A model generated the notes under the pieces. It ran no database searches and had not been told where the DNA came from. It was given only the letters and a program-made list of their open reading frames with translations. A DNA stretch of 6,831 nucleotides from NCBI GenBank assembly GCA_020846515.1, contig JADLDX010000333.1, positions 1 to 6,831 on the forward strand. Direction: 5' to 3'. Of the stretch, positions 1 to 6,455 are shown piece after piece (position 1 is the first letter of the stretch; every line of letters begins with the position of its first letter). This stretch comes from Pirellulaceae bacterium. GTDB lineage: Bacteria > Planctomycetota > Planctomycetia > Pirellulales > Pirellulaceae. Both the position numbers and the translations under genes were made by a program.

Positions 1-1409
1 ACGATGTCGATGACATGGTGAAACTGCGGTCGCGCTGTCGGGTCTGCCTTAATGCGCTTCGGCCAGGAGACGGCCATCGGCTGGCGTGTGCCGCCGAAGT
101 GGGCTCCGACGAGCTTGGTGGATTTGTATGGCGTGCTGCCCGCCCAGGCCCATCCGGCGTGATACATGTTGTCGGTCTTCGGACCGCCCAGCGCGTCGAG
201 GCCGCCAAGTTCCTTCAGCGCGTCCAGGTGCTGCGAAATCTTGGTCGGAATGCCATTCTGCGCGAGTTGCTCACTGATGGTCCCATACAGCCCTTCGGCG
301 GAGGAACCATTGTCGCCCCAGATGTAGAAAATGAGCGTGTTATCGAGTTTGCCCTGACGTTCGATTTCATCAATCACTCGGCCCGCGTTGTAGTCGGCGT
401 GCTCGGTGAAACCAGCGAAGACTTCCATCAGCCGACGTTGGAATGGCTTTTCCCCTTCAGGAATAGAATCCCACGATGCCATCGACTCGGGGCGCGGCGT
501 GAGTTGCGCGGTCTGCGGTATCCAACCCTTGGCCTTGGCCTTTGCGAAAACTCGTTCTCGATACTTATCCCAACCGTCGTCGAACTTGCCCTTGTACTTG
601 TCAGCCCATTCCTTCATCACCTGATGCGGACCGTGCGATGCGCCAGGTGCCCAATACATGAAGAACGGCTTGTCCGGAGCGTACGCCTTTTGCTCGCAAA
701 GCCAGGTGATCGCATCCTGCGCAATGTCATCCGTAAAGTGGTAGCCCTTGGGGAGATGCTCAGTGACTGGCGATGTATTGCGTGTCAGCGTCGGCTCATA
801 CTGCGAAGCCTCGCCCGCGAGGAAACCGTAGAAATACTCGAAGCCATAGCCGGTGGGCCAATAATCAAATGGTCCTTTCGAGGTGATCTGCTCTTCCGGC
901 GTGTTGTGCCATTTCCCCCAGGCACCGGTGTTGTAGCCATAGTTCTTCAGCACTTCAGCGGCCGTGGCAGAGGACTTCGGAATCGTACCACTGAAACCGT
1001 CAAAGTCGTTGGCAATCGCCGCGATCTGACCATTACCGACGCGGGTGTGATTGCGCCCTGTGAGCAACGCCGCCCGGGTGGGGGAGCACATGGCTGTGGA
1101 ATGAAACCGATTAAACGAGACACCCATTTTCGCCACGCGATCGAGCGTCGGTGTATTGATTTCGCCACCATAGGTTGATGGTGTACCGGGGCCAACATCG
1201 TCCATGAGAATGACAATGATATTCGGCGCACCATCGGCAAGTCGCTTCGGCTCGACGCGCTTCTTGTACGTCGAATCCTGGATCGTCAGACCGGGAGTGG
1301 AGCCGGATGGTGCGGGTGGAAAAGGCAAAATCTCTTGTGCGCTTGCGATCGATGCGAACGCAGTTTCCAGCGCGAGGCTGAGAACGGCCAATAGCGTTTT
1401 GATGCTCAT
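1..1409 (-). CDS. Exported arylsulfatase (formylglycine sulfatase), 3' end beyond window
   Basis: The first 469 residues of a type I sulfatase are visible; the frame is still open at base 1, inside the motif FHHVIDI. The family hydrolyses sulfate esters. Residues 1-24 form a Sec signal peptide ending ASA before Q25, so the enzyme should be exported. Metal-ligand pair Asp70-Asp71 (ILMDDVG). Formylglycine motif C108-S-P-T-R112 followed by AALLTG. Catalytic Lys166/His168 (GKWH), His259 (SHGPH), and Asp366-Asn367 (GDNG) completing the metal site. The insert after GDNG and the Y-K-S-T-K segment near 428-432 resemble large arylsulfatases of the Pseudomonas AtsA type; several hundred residues probably remain outside the window. 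The ATG at 1409 follows AAGGA by 8 nt. It lies 29 nt after the upstream sulfatase, so the two form an operon. The substrate cannot be told from sequence. A long plus-strand ORF over this gene is its shadow. Confidence 0.95.
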   Translation of the reverse strand, partial: MSIKTLLAVLSLALETAFASIASAQEILPFPPAPSGSTPGLTIQDSTYKKRVEPKRLADGAPNIIVILMDDVGPGTPSTYGGEINTPTLDRVAKMGVSFNRFHSTAMCSPTRAALLTGRNHTRVGNGQIAAIANDFDGFSGTIPKSSATAAEVLKNYGYNTGAWGKWHNTPEEQITSKGPFDYWPTGYGFEYFYGFLAGEASQYEPTLTRNTSPVTEHLPKGYHFTDDIAQDAITWLCEQKAYAPDKPFFMYWAPGASHGPHQVMKEWADKYKGKFDDGWDKYRERVFAKAKAKGWIPQTAQLTPRPESMASWDSIPEGEKPFQRRLMEVFAGFTEHADYNAGRVIDEIERQGKLDNTLIFYIWGDNGSSAEGLYGTISEQLAQNGIPTKISQHLDALKELGGLDALGGPKTDNMYHAGWAWAGSTPYKSTKLVGAHFGGTRQPMAVSWPKRIKADPTARPQFHHVIDI

Positions 1410-1417
1410 GGAAAGAA

Positions 1418-1422
1418 TCCTT
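1418..1422 (-). promoter_or_regulatory. Ribosome binding site of the downstream sulfatase
   Basis: The minus strand reads AAGGA, 8 nt before the ATG at 1409. It lies inside the 29-nt gap between the two sulfatases. It supports this ATG as the start, and the signal peptide begins directly after it. Confidence 0.7.
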
Positions 1423-1438
1423 CAATTTCAAGATTCGG

Positions 1439-2983
1439 TTAGTTGTTGGGCTTGAGTTTCAGGATCTGCGACTGAATGCCTTCGAGAGTTTTCGCCATCT
1501 GTGCACTCAGGCCAAGCTGACGCACAGGAAAATCACGGAAGGTCATCAGGTGTTTTTCCGCGATGCCGACGATGGGCGTGAGCACCCACGTCTTGCGTTC
1601 CGCGTATTGACGATTCACGTCGCCGGTTTGTCGCTCGAAGGGGTCCATGCGCAGGTTGGTGATCATCGGTCGGCCGAGGCCAACTAGCGGGTCATCCCAA
1701 TGCCCACCTTCCTTCATGGAGAAGGTAACTTTGAACGATTCGTAGCGGATGGCCGTGAGCACGGTCTCATCGTAGTAGAAAACGAACTTGCGAGCGGACT
1801 TGTCGCTCTTGCCGGTAAAGAGGGCCGTCTGGTCGTAGCCATCGAGATGCACCTTGTAATTCTTGCCCCCATAGTCGGCACCTTTCTTCAGTTTCTCCAC
1901 AGCATCAGTCTCGCCAGCAGCGGAGGCCAACGTGGGCAACAAGTCTGTCATGTCCACGATCTCGCTACTGACGCGGCCCCCGACCGCGCCGGGCCAGCGA
2001 ACCATGCACGGGGCGCGCACGCCACCTTCCCAAGTCGTTCCCTTGTCGCCGCGGAAGGGACTCGTGCCGCCTTCGGGCCACATGTACTGATAGGCTCCGT
2101 TGTCGGTTACATAGACGACGATCGTGTTCTTATCCAGGCCGGTCGCCTCCAGCTTGGCAAGGAGTTGACCAACATGCCCGTCGTGCTCGGCGAGGGCATC
2201 GCCGTAAACATCTTCGCGTCCGGCGCGAGACTTCCCGCGAACGCCTTCCTTGAAGTGGAAGAAGACATGCAGGCGTGCGGAGCAGTGCCAGAGGAAGAAC
2301 GGCTTCTTGTCCTTGGCCTTGCGGTCGAGAAAGTCAATGGACTTTGAAACGATTTCATCGTCGAAGGTTTCCATCCGCTTGGTGGTCAGCGGGCCTTCAT
2401 CCTTGGTCGGGCCGTCAGCAGTGCCGGAAACAATGCCGCGCGGGTCGAACTTTTTGCGGAACTCCGGATCGGTCGGCCGATCCGGATCTTCAAGATCTTC
2501 GTTGCCATTGAGGTGGTAGAGATTGCCGAAATACTCATCGAAGCCGTGCCGGTGCGGCAGGTGTTCTTCGAGATCGCCGAGGTGATTCTTACCAAACTGA
2601 GCGGTCGAGTAACCCTTCGTCTTGAGAATCTCTGCGAGTGTGATGTCTTCTTTTTGTAAACCGGCTGGGGATCCCGGTGTGCCCACCGTCGTCAGGCCAG
2701 TACGCACTGGAAGCTGACCGGTGATAAACGCTGCCCGTCCAGCCGTGCAACTGGGTTGGGCGTAGAACGACGTGAAGCGAATGCCCTCCTTCCCTATGCG
2801 ATCGATATTGGGGGTCTTCACCCCCATGACGTCACCACCATACGACGCGACGTTCATCCAGCCGACGTCGTCCGCCATGATGACTAGGATGTTGGGCTTG
2901 GTCTGTGCCTGGCAGAGTCGAGGAGCGCAAACCGCCATCGCGAACAGGATGAATGACGCGCTAATCAATGGGTTTCGATACAC
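1439..2983 (-). CDS. Exported sulfatase with C-x-A-x-R formylglycine motif
   Basis: A complete 514-residue type I sulfatase. The start is GTG, supported by AGGAG 8 nt upstream. Residues 1-26 are a signal peptide (hydrophobic 7-20, cleavage after CQA). The mature protein begins QTKPNILVIMADDVG, with metal ligands Asp38-Asp39. The active-site motif is C79-T-A-G-R83 followed by AAFITGQ. Here Ala replaces the usual Pro; C-x-A-x-R is an accepted variant for formylglycine formation. Other core residues: Lys132/His134 in GKNHLGD, His239 in the A-R-L-H segment, Asp294-Asn295 in VTDNG, and Lys314 in the R-G-D-K-G-T-T-W-E-G-G segment. The C-terminal part carries the MITNLRMDPFE motif usual in this sulfatase group. 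Length and motifs look intact. It is the first gene of a pair with the larger sulfatase 29 nt downstream. The substrate is unknown. The aquaporin remnant ends 45 nt before the start, so a promoter must lie in or beyond the decayed DNA. Confidence 0.96.
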   Translation of the reverse strand: MYRNPLISASFILFAMAVCAPRLCQAQTKPNILVIMADDVGWMNVASYGGDVMGVKTPNIDRIGKEGIRFTSFYAQPSCTAGRAAFITGQLPVRTGLTTVGTPGSPAGLQKEDITLAEILKTKGYSTAQFGKNHLGDLEEHLPHRHGFDEYFGNLYHLNGNEDLEDPDRPTDPEFRKKFDPRGIVSGTADGPTKDEGPLTTKRMETFDDEIVSKSIDFLDRKAKDKKPFFLWHCSARLHVFFHFKEGVRGKSRAGREDVYGDALAEHDGHVGQLLAKLEATGLDKNTIVVYVTDNGAYQYMWPEGGTSPFRGDKGTTWEGGVRAPCMVRWPGAVGGRVSSEIVDMTDLLPTLASAAGETDAVEKLKKGADYGGKNYKVHLDGYDQTALFTGKSDKSARKFVFYYDETVLTAIRYESFKVTFSMKEGGHWDDPLVGLGRPMITNLRMDPFERQTGDVNRQYAERKTWVLTPIVGIAEKHLMTFRDFPVRQLGLSAQMAKTLEGIQSQILKLKPNN

Positions 2984-2991
2984 AACAAAGG

Positions 2992-2996
2992 CTCCT
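2992..2996 (-). promoter_or_regulatory. Ribosome binding site deciding a GTG start
   Basis: The minus strand reads AGGAG, 8 nt before the GTG at 2983. No ATG lies near the start of the frame (the next Met is residue 16, inside the signal peptide), so this site fixes GTG as the start. Confidence 0.75.
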
Positions 2997-3028
2997 GTGA
3001 ACTACATCTCGTCTGGAACTGAAAACAC

Positions 3029-3216
3029 CTAACGATGTACTATGCCCGCGACGGCTGCACCAGCGATGGGGGCAATCCAAAACATCCACCATGGCATCAG
3101 CGCTCAGCCGCCGACAAAGATCGCCGGGCCAGCGGAACGCGCTAACACGGCACTGCCACAGCCTCCGAAGACCAGCCTGACAATGCCGATAAACTCTGCT
3201 GCGCAAGTTTGCTCAG
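3029..3216 (-). pseudogene. aqpZ: Collapsed aquaporin Z gene: N-terminus joined to C-terminus
   Basis: From 3199 down to 3032 one frame gives aquaporin sequence. AAEFIG and LVFGGCGSAVLA match the AqpZ N-terminus (first membrane helix). They run directly into RSAGPAIFVGG, a stop, then ALMPWWMFWIAPIAG and GAAVAGIVHR, which match the last segment of AqpZ after the second NPAR motif. The roughly 150 residues between are missing, including the first NPA and most helices, so no pore can form. The join keeps the frame. A TGA at 3104-3106 stands where the family has Trp (GGWAL). The start is also damaged: 3216-3202 reads CTG-AGC-AAA-CTT-GCG (L-S-K-L-A), which looks like M-S-K-L-A, with 2 extra bases at 3200-3201 before AAEFIG. 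The natural stop TAG is at 3029-3031. Aquaporin identity rests on motif memory, not a search. Confidence 0.8.
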
Positions 3217-3411
3217 AACTGCCGAACTCGCCAGCACGACGACCACCGAGCCGCTGGCCGATATTCGGTCAGCCACGATCCGGTCTTCGAAAGGGCTAAT
3301 CACGATCACATTCAATTGCCGAAAACGGTCACGAAGAATCGCGATGACGTTTTGTCCGACCATATGAGGCAGTGACACGTCAACAATCACCAGATCAGGT
3401 TGAAAGCCTCC
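3217..3411 (-). pseudogene. Remnant of a second response-regulator receiver domain
   Basis: Translation from 3411 reads GGFQPDLVIVDVSLP, then RDRFRQLNVIVIS, then FEDRIVADR. This is the middle of a receiver domain: the strand with the phospho-acceptor Asp (codon 3381-3379) and the following strand with the conserved Ser (28 residues later). Spacing matches the intact regulator at 3607-4245 exactly (Asp54, Thr82, Lys104). The residue 50 after the Asp is Ala where Lys is needed. The N-terminal strand with the acidic pair, and any output domain, are missing. The frame then runs into the damaged start of the aquaporin remnant. The sequence differs strongly from the neighbouring regulator, so it is not a recent copy. 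A 106-residue ORF beginning TTG at 3462 covers it, but I see no ribosome site, so I call it a pseudogene. Confidence 0.65.
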
Positions 3412-3532
3412 ACGACGCATGATGTGCCTGAAGAATGCTTTTTCAACCGGAGGTCGTATCAACCAGCGGGCTTACCCAACCGGCGATTCGATTCCACCAC
3501 GATTAATTAGAACCTTGGAATCCAGAAATGCG

Positions 3533-3548
3533 TGAGTAGAAATACTCA
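3533..3548. repeat. Perfect inverted repeat TGAGTA-GAAA-TACTCA
   Basis: Two 6-base arms in perfect dyad symmetry are separated by 4 bases. It lies in the short non-coding stretch (3412-3606) between the response regulator and the receiver remnant. It has no T-run after it on either strand, so it is not a normal intrinsic terminator. It could be a protein-binding site, or chance. The rest of 3412-3606 holds nothing I recognise. Confidence 0.4.
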
Positions 3549-3606
3549 ATCTTCAAAGAAACCTGGCTGTCGGACGCACGTCCACACTATCCATGAGTGA
3601 CGGGAA

Positions 3607-4245
3607 TCACTCGGCGGCGATGATTCCGTGGCGCAACGCGTATTGCACGAGGTCGGGCGTTGTCGCAAGGTTCAGCAAATCCATAATGCGGGCTTTATGG
3701 TTCTCAGCGGTGCGCGTCGAAATGTGCAAGATGGACGCGACTTGCTTGGCAGAGCGTCCCTCGGCGAACAATTGGAGCACTTCGCGTTGTCGCGGTGTGA
3801 GTGACGGCGATTCCAACGCTGCCGTGCGCGTCGCGTCGGCTCTCCGCAGTCCTTCTGCGATATCGTTCGTGACGTATGTCTGCCCCAACAGGGCGGCGCG
3901 AATTGCAGTGAGCAGCTCCGTGCTCGCAGAGTGCTTCAAGACATACCCGGACGCACCAATCTCCAGAGCCTTAGCGGCATAGGTCGCGTCCTTGTGCATG
4001 GTGAGAAAAACGACCTTCGCCTGGCAACCCTCCCGCCTGAGTTGGGAGACGGCGTCGAGTCCATTCAGTTGCGGCATGGCGATGTCGGCAACAATAACTT
4101 CCGGTTCCAATCGCTTGGCCGCGTCAACCAGTTGGCGACCATCGTCGACGATTCCGACAAGGTCGAACTCTGAGGCGAGGATACTGCGCAGTCCTTCCAC
4201 CACGATACGATGGTCATCTGCTAGTAGCAGACGCGGCCGATTCAT
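3607..4245 (-). CDS. NarL/FixJ-type response regulator (receiver + LuxR HTH)
   Basis: A 212-residue DNA-binding response regulator, of normal length for the family. The receiver domain covers about residues 4-120: acidic pair Asp10-Asp11, phospho-acceptor Asp54 (VADIAMP), Thr82 and Lys104 (GYVLK), so all switch residues are present. The LuxR-type helix-turn-helix covers about 148-206 (SLTPRQREVLQLFAEGRS, then VASILHIS and the recognition helix TRTAENHKARIM). The ATG at 4245 overlaps the kinase stop as ATGA, which predicts translational coupling and equal production with its kinase. It should be phosphorylated by that kinase and then bind promoters in the cytoplasm; the targets are not visible. 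No convincing terminator follows it. The next intact genes downstream are the sulfatases, about 620 nt away in the same direction. Confidence 0.95.
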   Translation of the reverse strand: MNRPRLLLADDHRIVVEGLRSILASEFDLVGIVDDGRQLVDAAKRLEPEVIVADIAMPQLNGLDAVSQLRREGCQAKVVFLTMHKDATYAAKALEIGASGYVLKHSASTELLTAIRAALLGQTYVTNDIAEGLRRADATRTAALESPSLTPRQREVLQLFAEGRSAKQVASILHISTRTAENHKARIMDLLNLATTPDLVQYALRHGIIAAE

Positions 4246-6074
4246 GATTCGCCCTCTGGTACAGGAACTTGAACAGTAATCTTCGCCCCTTTGCCAGGCT
4301 CGGAATAAATATTGATCGTCCCGCGCGCCAAGCGCGCGCGTTCCCTCATGCTCGCCAAACCCAGGCCCCGGCGGTCGGAAACCTGAACAGGATCAAACCC
4401 ACGTCCGAAGTCACGAATCTCTAAATGGATGAACTCGGTATCAGCGTTCAATTCTACCGTGACTCGTTCCGAGTGTGCATACTTTGCGGCATTCCAAAGG
4501 GCCTCTTGGGCAATCCGGTAGAGACACAGTGCAACCTCGTTGGGCAGGTTCGCGGGCAATTCACCAGAGCGAAACTCTACCGCGACTCGCTCCCTGTCGG
4601 CAAAGCGAACGCATTCTGAGTGAAGCGCGTCCGCTAAACCAAAGTCGTCAAGAATGGCTGGATGGATTTGTCGCGAAAGACGATGTACATCGTCACAGAT
4701 CGCGATCAGGTTCTTTTTCAAACTGCCCAGCGCGGCATGAGATTCAGGTGATTCCTGAAATCGTTGCTCCAGATTGCCAGCTTCAATCGCCGAAGCGGCC
4801 AATCGCTGCGACAAGTCGTCGTGCATTTCTCGTGCGAGATACCGCCGCTCGTCTTCCTGGGCCGTAAGGATCTTGCCCGCCAAATTGCGTGCTTCGCGTT
4901 CGGCGCGAAACCTTCGCGATCGGTTCACCAGCAAGGCCGCAATGATCATGCTTTGCACCAGTATGGCAGTTACCCCGAATAGCACATAGCGGCCAAACTG
5001 CTCCCATAACGTGGGATCGCGATAAAGGACATGCGAACCGTAAGGCAGGCTGTCGAGGGAGACATTCAATCGCTTCAGTTGTCGAGCATCAAACATCACC
5101 TGGATAGTATCGAAGCCAATGATGGGCATGTCTTCCGGTCGCTCACCCTTCAAGACCCGAACCGCAAGTTCTCCCGCAAGCTTGCCCTGGGACTCAGCGG
5201 ATTGGAGGCTACCTCCCACGATGCCGTGGCCCAGTAAAGTGTCGTACAAGCCGTACACCGGCGCTGCACTCGCGGTCGACATTTGTTCGACGATGTCGAG
5301 CGTCGAGTAATTGGTCCCGACCGAGTCCTCTTCATAAGTCAGCATCAGAAACGATGTGTTGCGATCTGCGGTTGCCACTTTTTCCAATAACTGGCTTCGC
5401 GGCAACCCTTCGACAAACTCGACCTCCATGCTCGTGTTCAATGCGAGAATCGCTTCTTGAGTCGCACGCGTCATTCCGCGTTCCAATTCCGAACTGCCGC
5501 TCAAGACCATCAAGCGGTTGTTTGCCGGATGCAAGCGTCTGACGGTCTCGAATGTTCCGGCGATGTCCAATCGAAACGCGACACCGGTGACCTTCGGCTG
5601 GGCATGCGCTTGTTCCGCGAGCTTCGGCGGAGCGGAGCAAAACACGATGGGAACATTGGGAAAAATAGTCTCACGGTGCTGGAGCGTGAACTCCAGTGCA
5701 GGCACGTAGACTGGCAAGACCAAATCCGGTGGCTTGGCCGCATACTTGGTCTTGAGCAGCTCAATCCAGCCACGCAAGTAATCGGGATCTTTATGCCTGA
5801 CCAGGTTCAAGTACTCGATCTCGATATCCAGCGTCTCGTCGAACCCAGCCGCAAGTGAGCTGCGTATTCCGCGATCCCAATCCGCGTTAATGGGCGTGAG
5901 CGTGCGATGCGTATAGAGAATGACGATCTGTTTCGCACTTCGCAGACGTTGCTCCTGGGCCAAGCTCGGCATTGCCAACGACCAAACAGCGCAGGTGAAA
6001 GCCAGAGTGCGACTGCACCAGCGATGCCTGGACTGCTTCTCGAATGAATTGAGTAACGACACAATGAGCTTCAA
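4242..6074 (-). CDS. Sensor histidine kinase with ABC substrate-binding-like periplasmic sensor
   Basis: A 610-residue membrane kinase. Residues about 20-39 form a signal peptide or signal anchor (SLA before Q40). Residues about 47-340 resemble the ABC_sub_bind family (PF04392): IVILYTHR, then PDLVLPVYVPALE, PNVPIVFCSAPP, and GHGIVGGSLQSAESQGKLAG with VLKGERPEDMPI. This points to capture of a small periplasmic ligand, not identified. One membrane helix spans about 362-384. The HisKA_3 dimerisation domain covers about 405-470, with phospho-acceptor His418 in REMHDDLSQRLA. The HATPase_c domain covers about 510-603: N-box Asn528 (NAAKYAHS), G1 box DFGRGFD (555-561) and G2 box RRGLGLASMRERA. All kinase motifs are intact. 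The longest frame starts at TTG 6074 without a strong ribosome site; GTG at 6062 (residue 5) is an alternative. Its stop overlaps the regulator start by 4 nt, so this is a cognate pair. A terminator and a leader separate it from the upstream gene. Confidence 0.93.
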   Translation of the reverse strand: MKLIVSLLNSFEKQSRHRWCSRTLAFTCAVWSLAMPSLAQEQRLRSAKQIVILYTHRTLTPINADWDRGIRSSLAAGFDETLDIEIEYLNLVRHKDPDYLRGWIELLKTKYAAKPPDLVLPVYVPALEFTLQHRETIFPNVPIVFCSAPPKLAEQAHAQPKVTGVAFRLDIAGTFETVRRLHPANNRLMVLSGSSELERGMTRATQEAILALNTSMEVEFVEGLPRSQLLEKVATADRNTSFLMLTYEEDSVGTNYSTLDIVEQMSTASAAPVYGLYDTLLGHGIVGGSLQSAESQGKLAGELAVRVLKGERPEDMPIIGFDTIQVMFDARQLKRLNVSLDSLPYGSHVLYRDPTLWEQFGRYVLFGVTAILVQSMIIAALLVNRSRRFRAEREARNLAGKILTAQEDERRYLAREMHDDLSQRLAASAIEAGNLEQRFQESPESHAALGSLKKNLIAICDDVHRLSRQIHPAILDDFGLADALHSECVRFADRERVAVEFRSGELPANLPNEVALCLYRIAQEALWNAAKYAHSERVTVELNADTEFIHLEIRDFGRGFDPVQVSDRRGLGLASMRERARLARGTINIYSEPGKGAKITVQVPVPEGES

Positions 6075-6390
6075 GTTCCCAACAGTGACTGCCTGAGACA
6101 GACGGTCATTTTAAGCGAATGTGCTTTCGCCGACATCAGTCGCTTGCCAGCTGAGACCTCAGTGTCCTGACAAAGACAAGAAAAACCCAGGAAACCGACC
6201 CCACAACGACACGGTCGCATCCACGCGGTGTTCGCGACTCGCCTCCTGATTGTCTATCAGACGGGCGACGGGATTTTGTAAGCATTCAACTATAGACGAG
6301 TTAAGGAGCATCGCGACGTTGCCGGCCCGACATCGAATACTTGATTGAACTGGGATGTTCTGTCAACGAACGGACGTAAACGCTTGATAT
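6075..6390. other. Leader region upstream of the kinase, no convincing gene
   Basis: About 315 nt lie between the PEP-CTERM terminator and the kinase. On the minus strand a perfect TTGACA (6366-6361) stands just after the terminator, but the best -10 at 17-19 nt matches only about half of the consensus. A 50-codon minus-strand ORF (6159-6311, ATG to TGA) has no ribosome site and no recognised family. A short palindrome CTGAG-AC-CTCAG lies at 6151-6162. If transcription starts at the TTGACA, the kinase mRNA has a leader of roughly 260 nt. I see no known riboswitch. Confidence 0.4.
6108..6130 (-). promoter_or_regulatory. Candidate promoter -10 with overlapping inverted repeat
   Basis: The minus strand reads TAAAAT at 6113-6108, one base off the sigma70 -10 consensus and about 34 nt before the kinase start. 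No good -35 is present at 16-18 nt. Directly upstream, in the would-be spacer, an inverted repeat pairs GCGAA (6115-6119) with TTCGC (6126-6130) across 6 nt. An activator or repressor site is possible but only a guess. Confidence 0.25.
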
Positions 6391-6434
6391 CAAAAGCGAA
6401 ACAGCACTTCGCTGAATATCAGTGAAGTGCTGTT
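6391..6434 (-). terminator. Intrinsic terminator of the PEP-CTERM gene
   Basis: An 11-bp perfect stem pairs 6424-6434 (minus strand AACAGCACTTC) with 6400-6410 (GAAGTGCTGTT). The stem continues, after one A-C mismatch, with CTG/CAG and a 5-nt loop. On the minus strand it is followed by the T-rich run TTTCGCTTTTG. It begins 21 nt after the stop of the PEP-CTERM gene. The plus strand has no T-run after it, so it acts in the minus direction and separates that gene from the two-component pair. Confidence 0.8.
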
Positions 6435-6455
6435 CTTCAAAAAGAAGCTCAAAAA

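Noticed and set aside
15..1178. A 387-codon plus-strand ORF
   Set aside because: It lies wholly antisense to the arylsulfatase, whose catalytic motifs all read in one minus-strand frame. Its protein resembles no family and is Arg-rich, as shadow frames often are.
1700..2347. A 215-codon plus-strand ORF
   Set aside because: It is antisense to the complete sulfatase and shows no recognisable domain.
3104..3106. TGA at a conserved Trp position, possible UGA-as-Trp recoding
   Set aside because: TGA ends both the kinase and the regulator here, and the same gene has lost its core and start, so simple decay explains it.
3042..3299. An 85-codon plus-strand ORF and a minus-strand ORF at 2961-3206 over the same DNA
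   Set aside because: Both are shadow frames of the aquaporin remnant. The aquaporin motifs appear only in a third frame that is broken by a TGA.
3572..3583. GGAC-GCAC-GTCC hairpin after the regulator, possible terminator
   Set aside because: The stem is only 4 bp and no T-run follows on the minus strand.
6301..6348. AAGGAG followed by TTG on the plus strand near 6304-6321, possible divergent small gene
   Set aside because: The frame stops after about 9 codons and no plus-strand gene follows.
6381..6398. A palindrome around GATATC just past the PEP-CTERM terminator
   Set aside because: The stem is short and uneven (CGCTT/AAGCG with a loose loop); it overlaps the T-run of the much stronger hairpin and needs no separate function.
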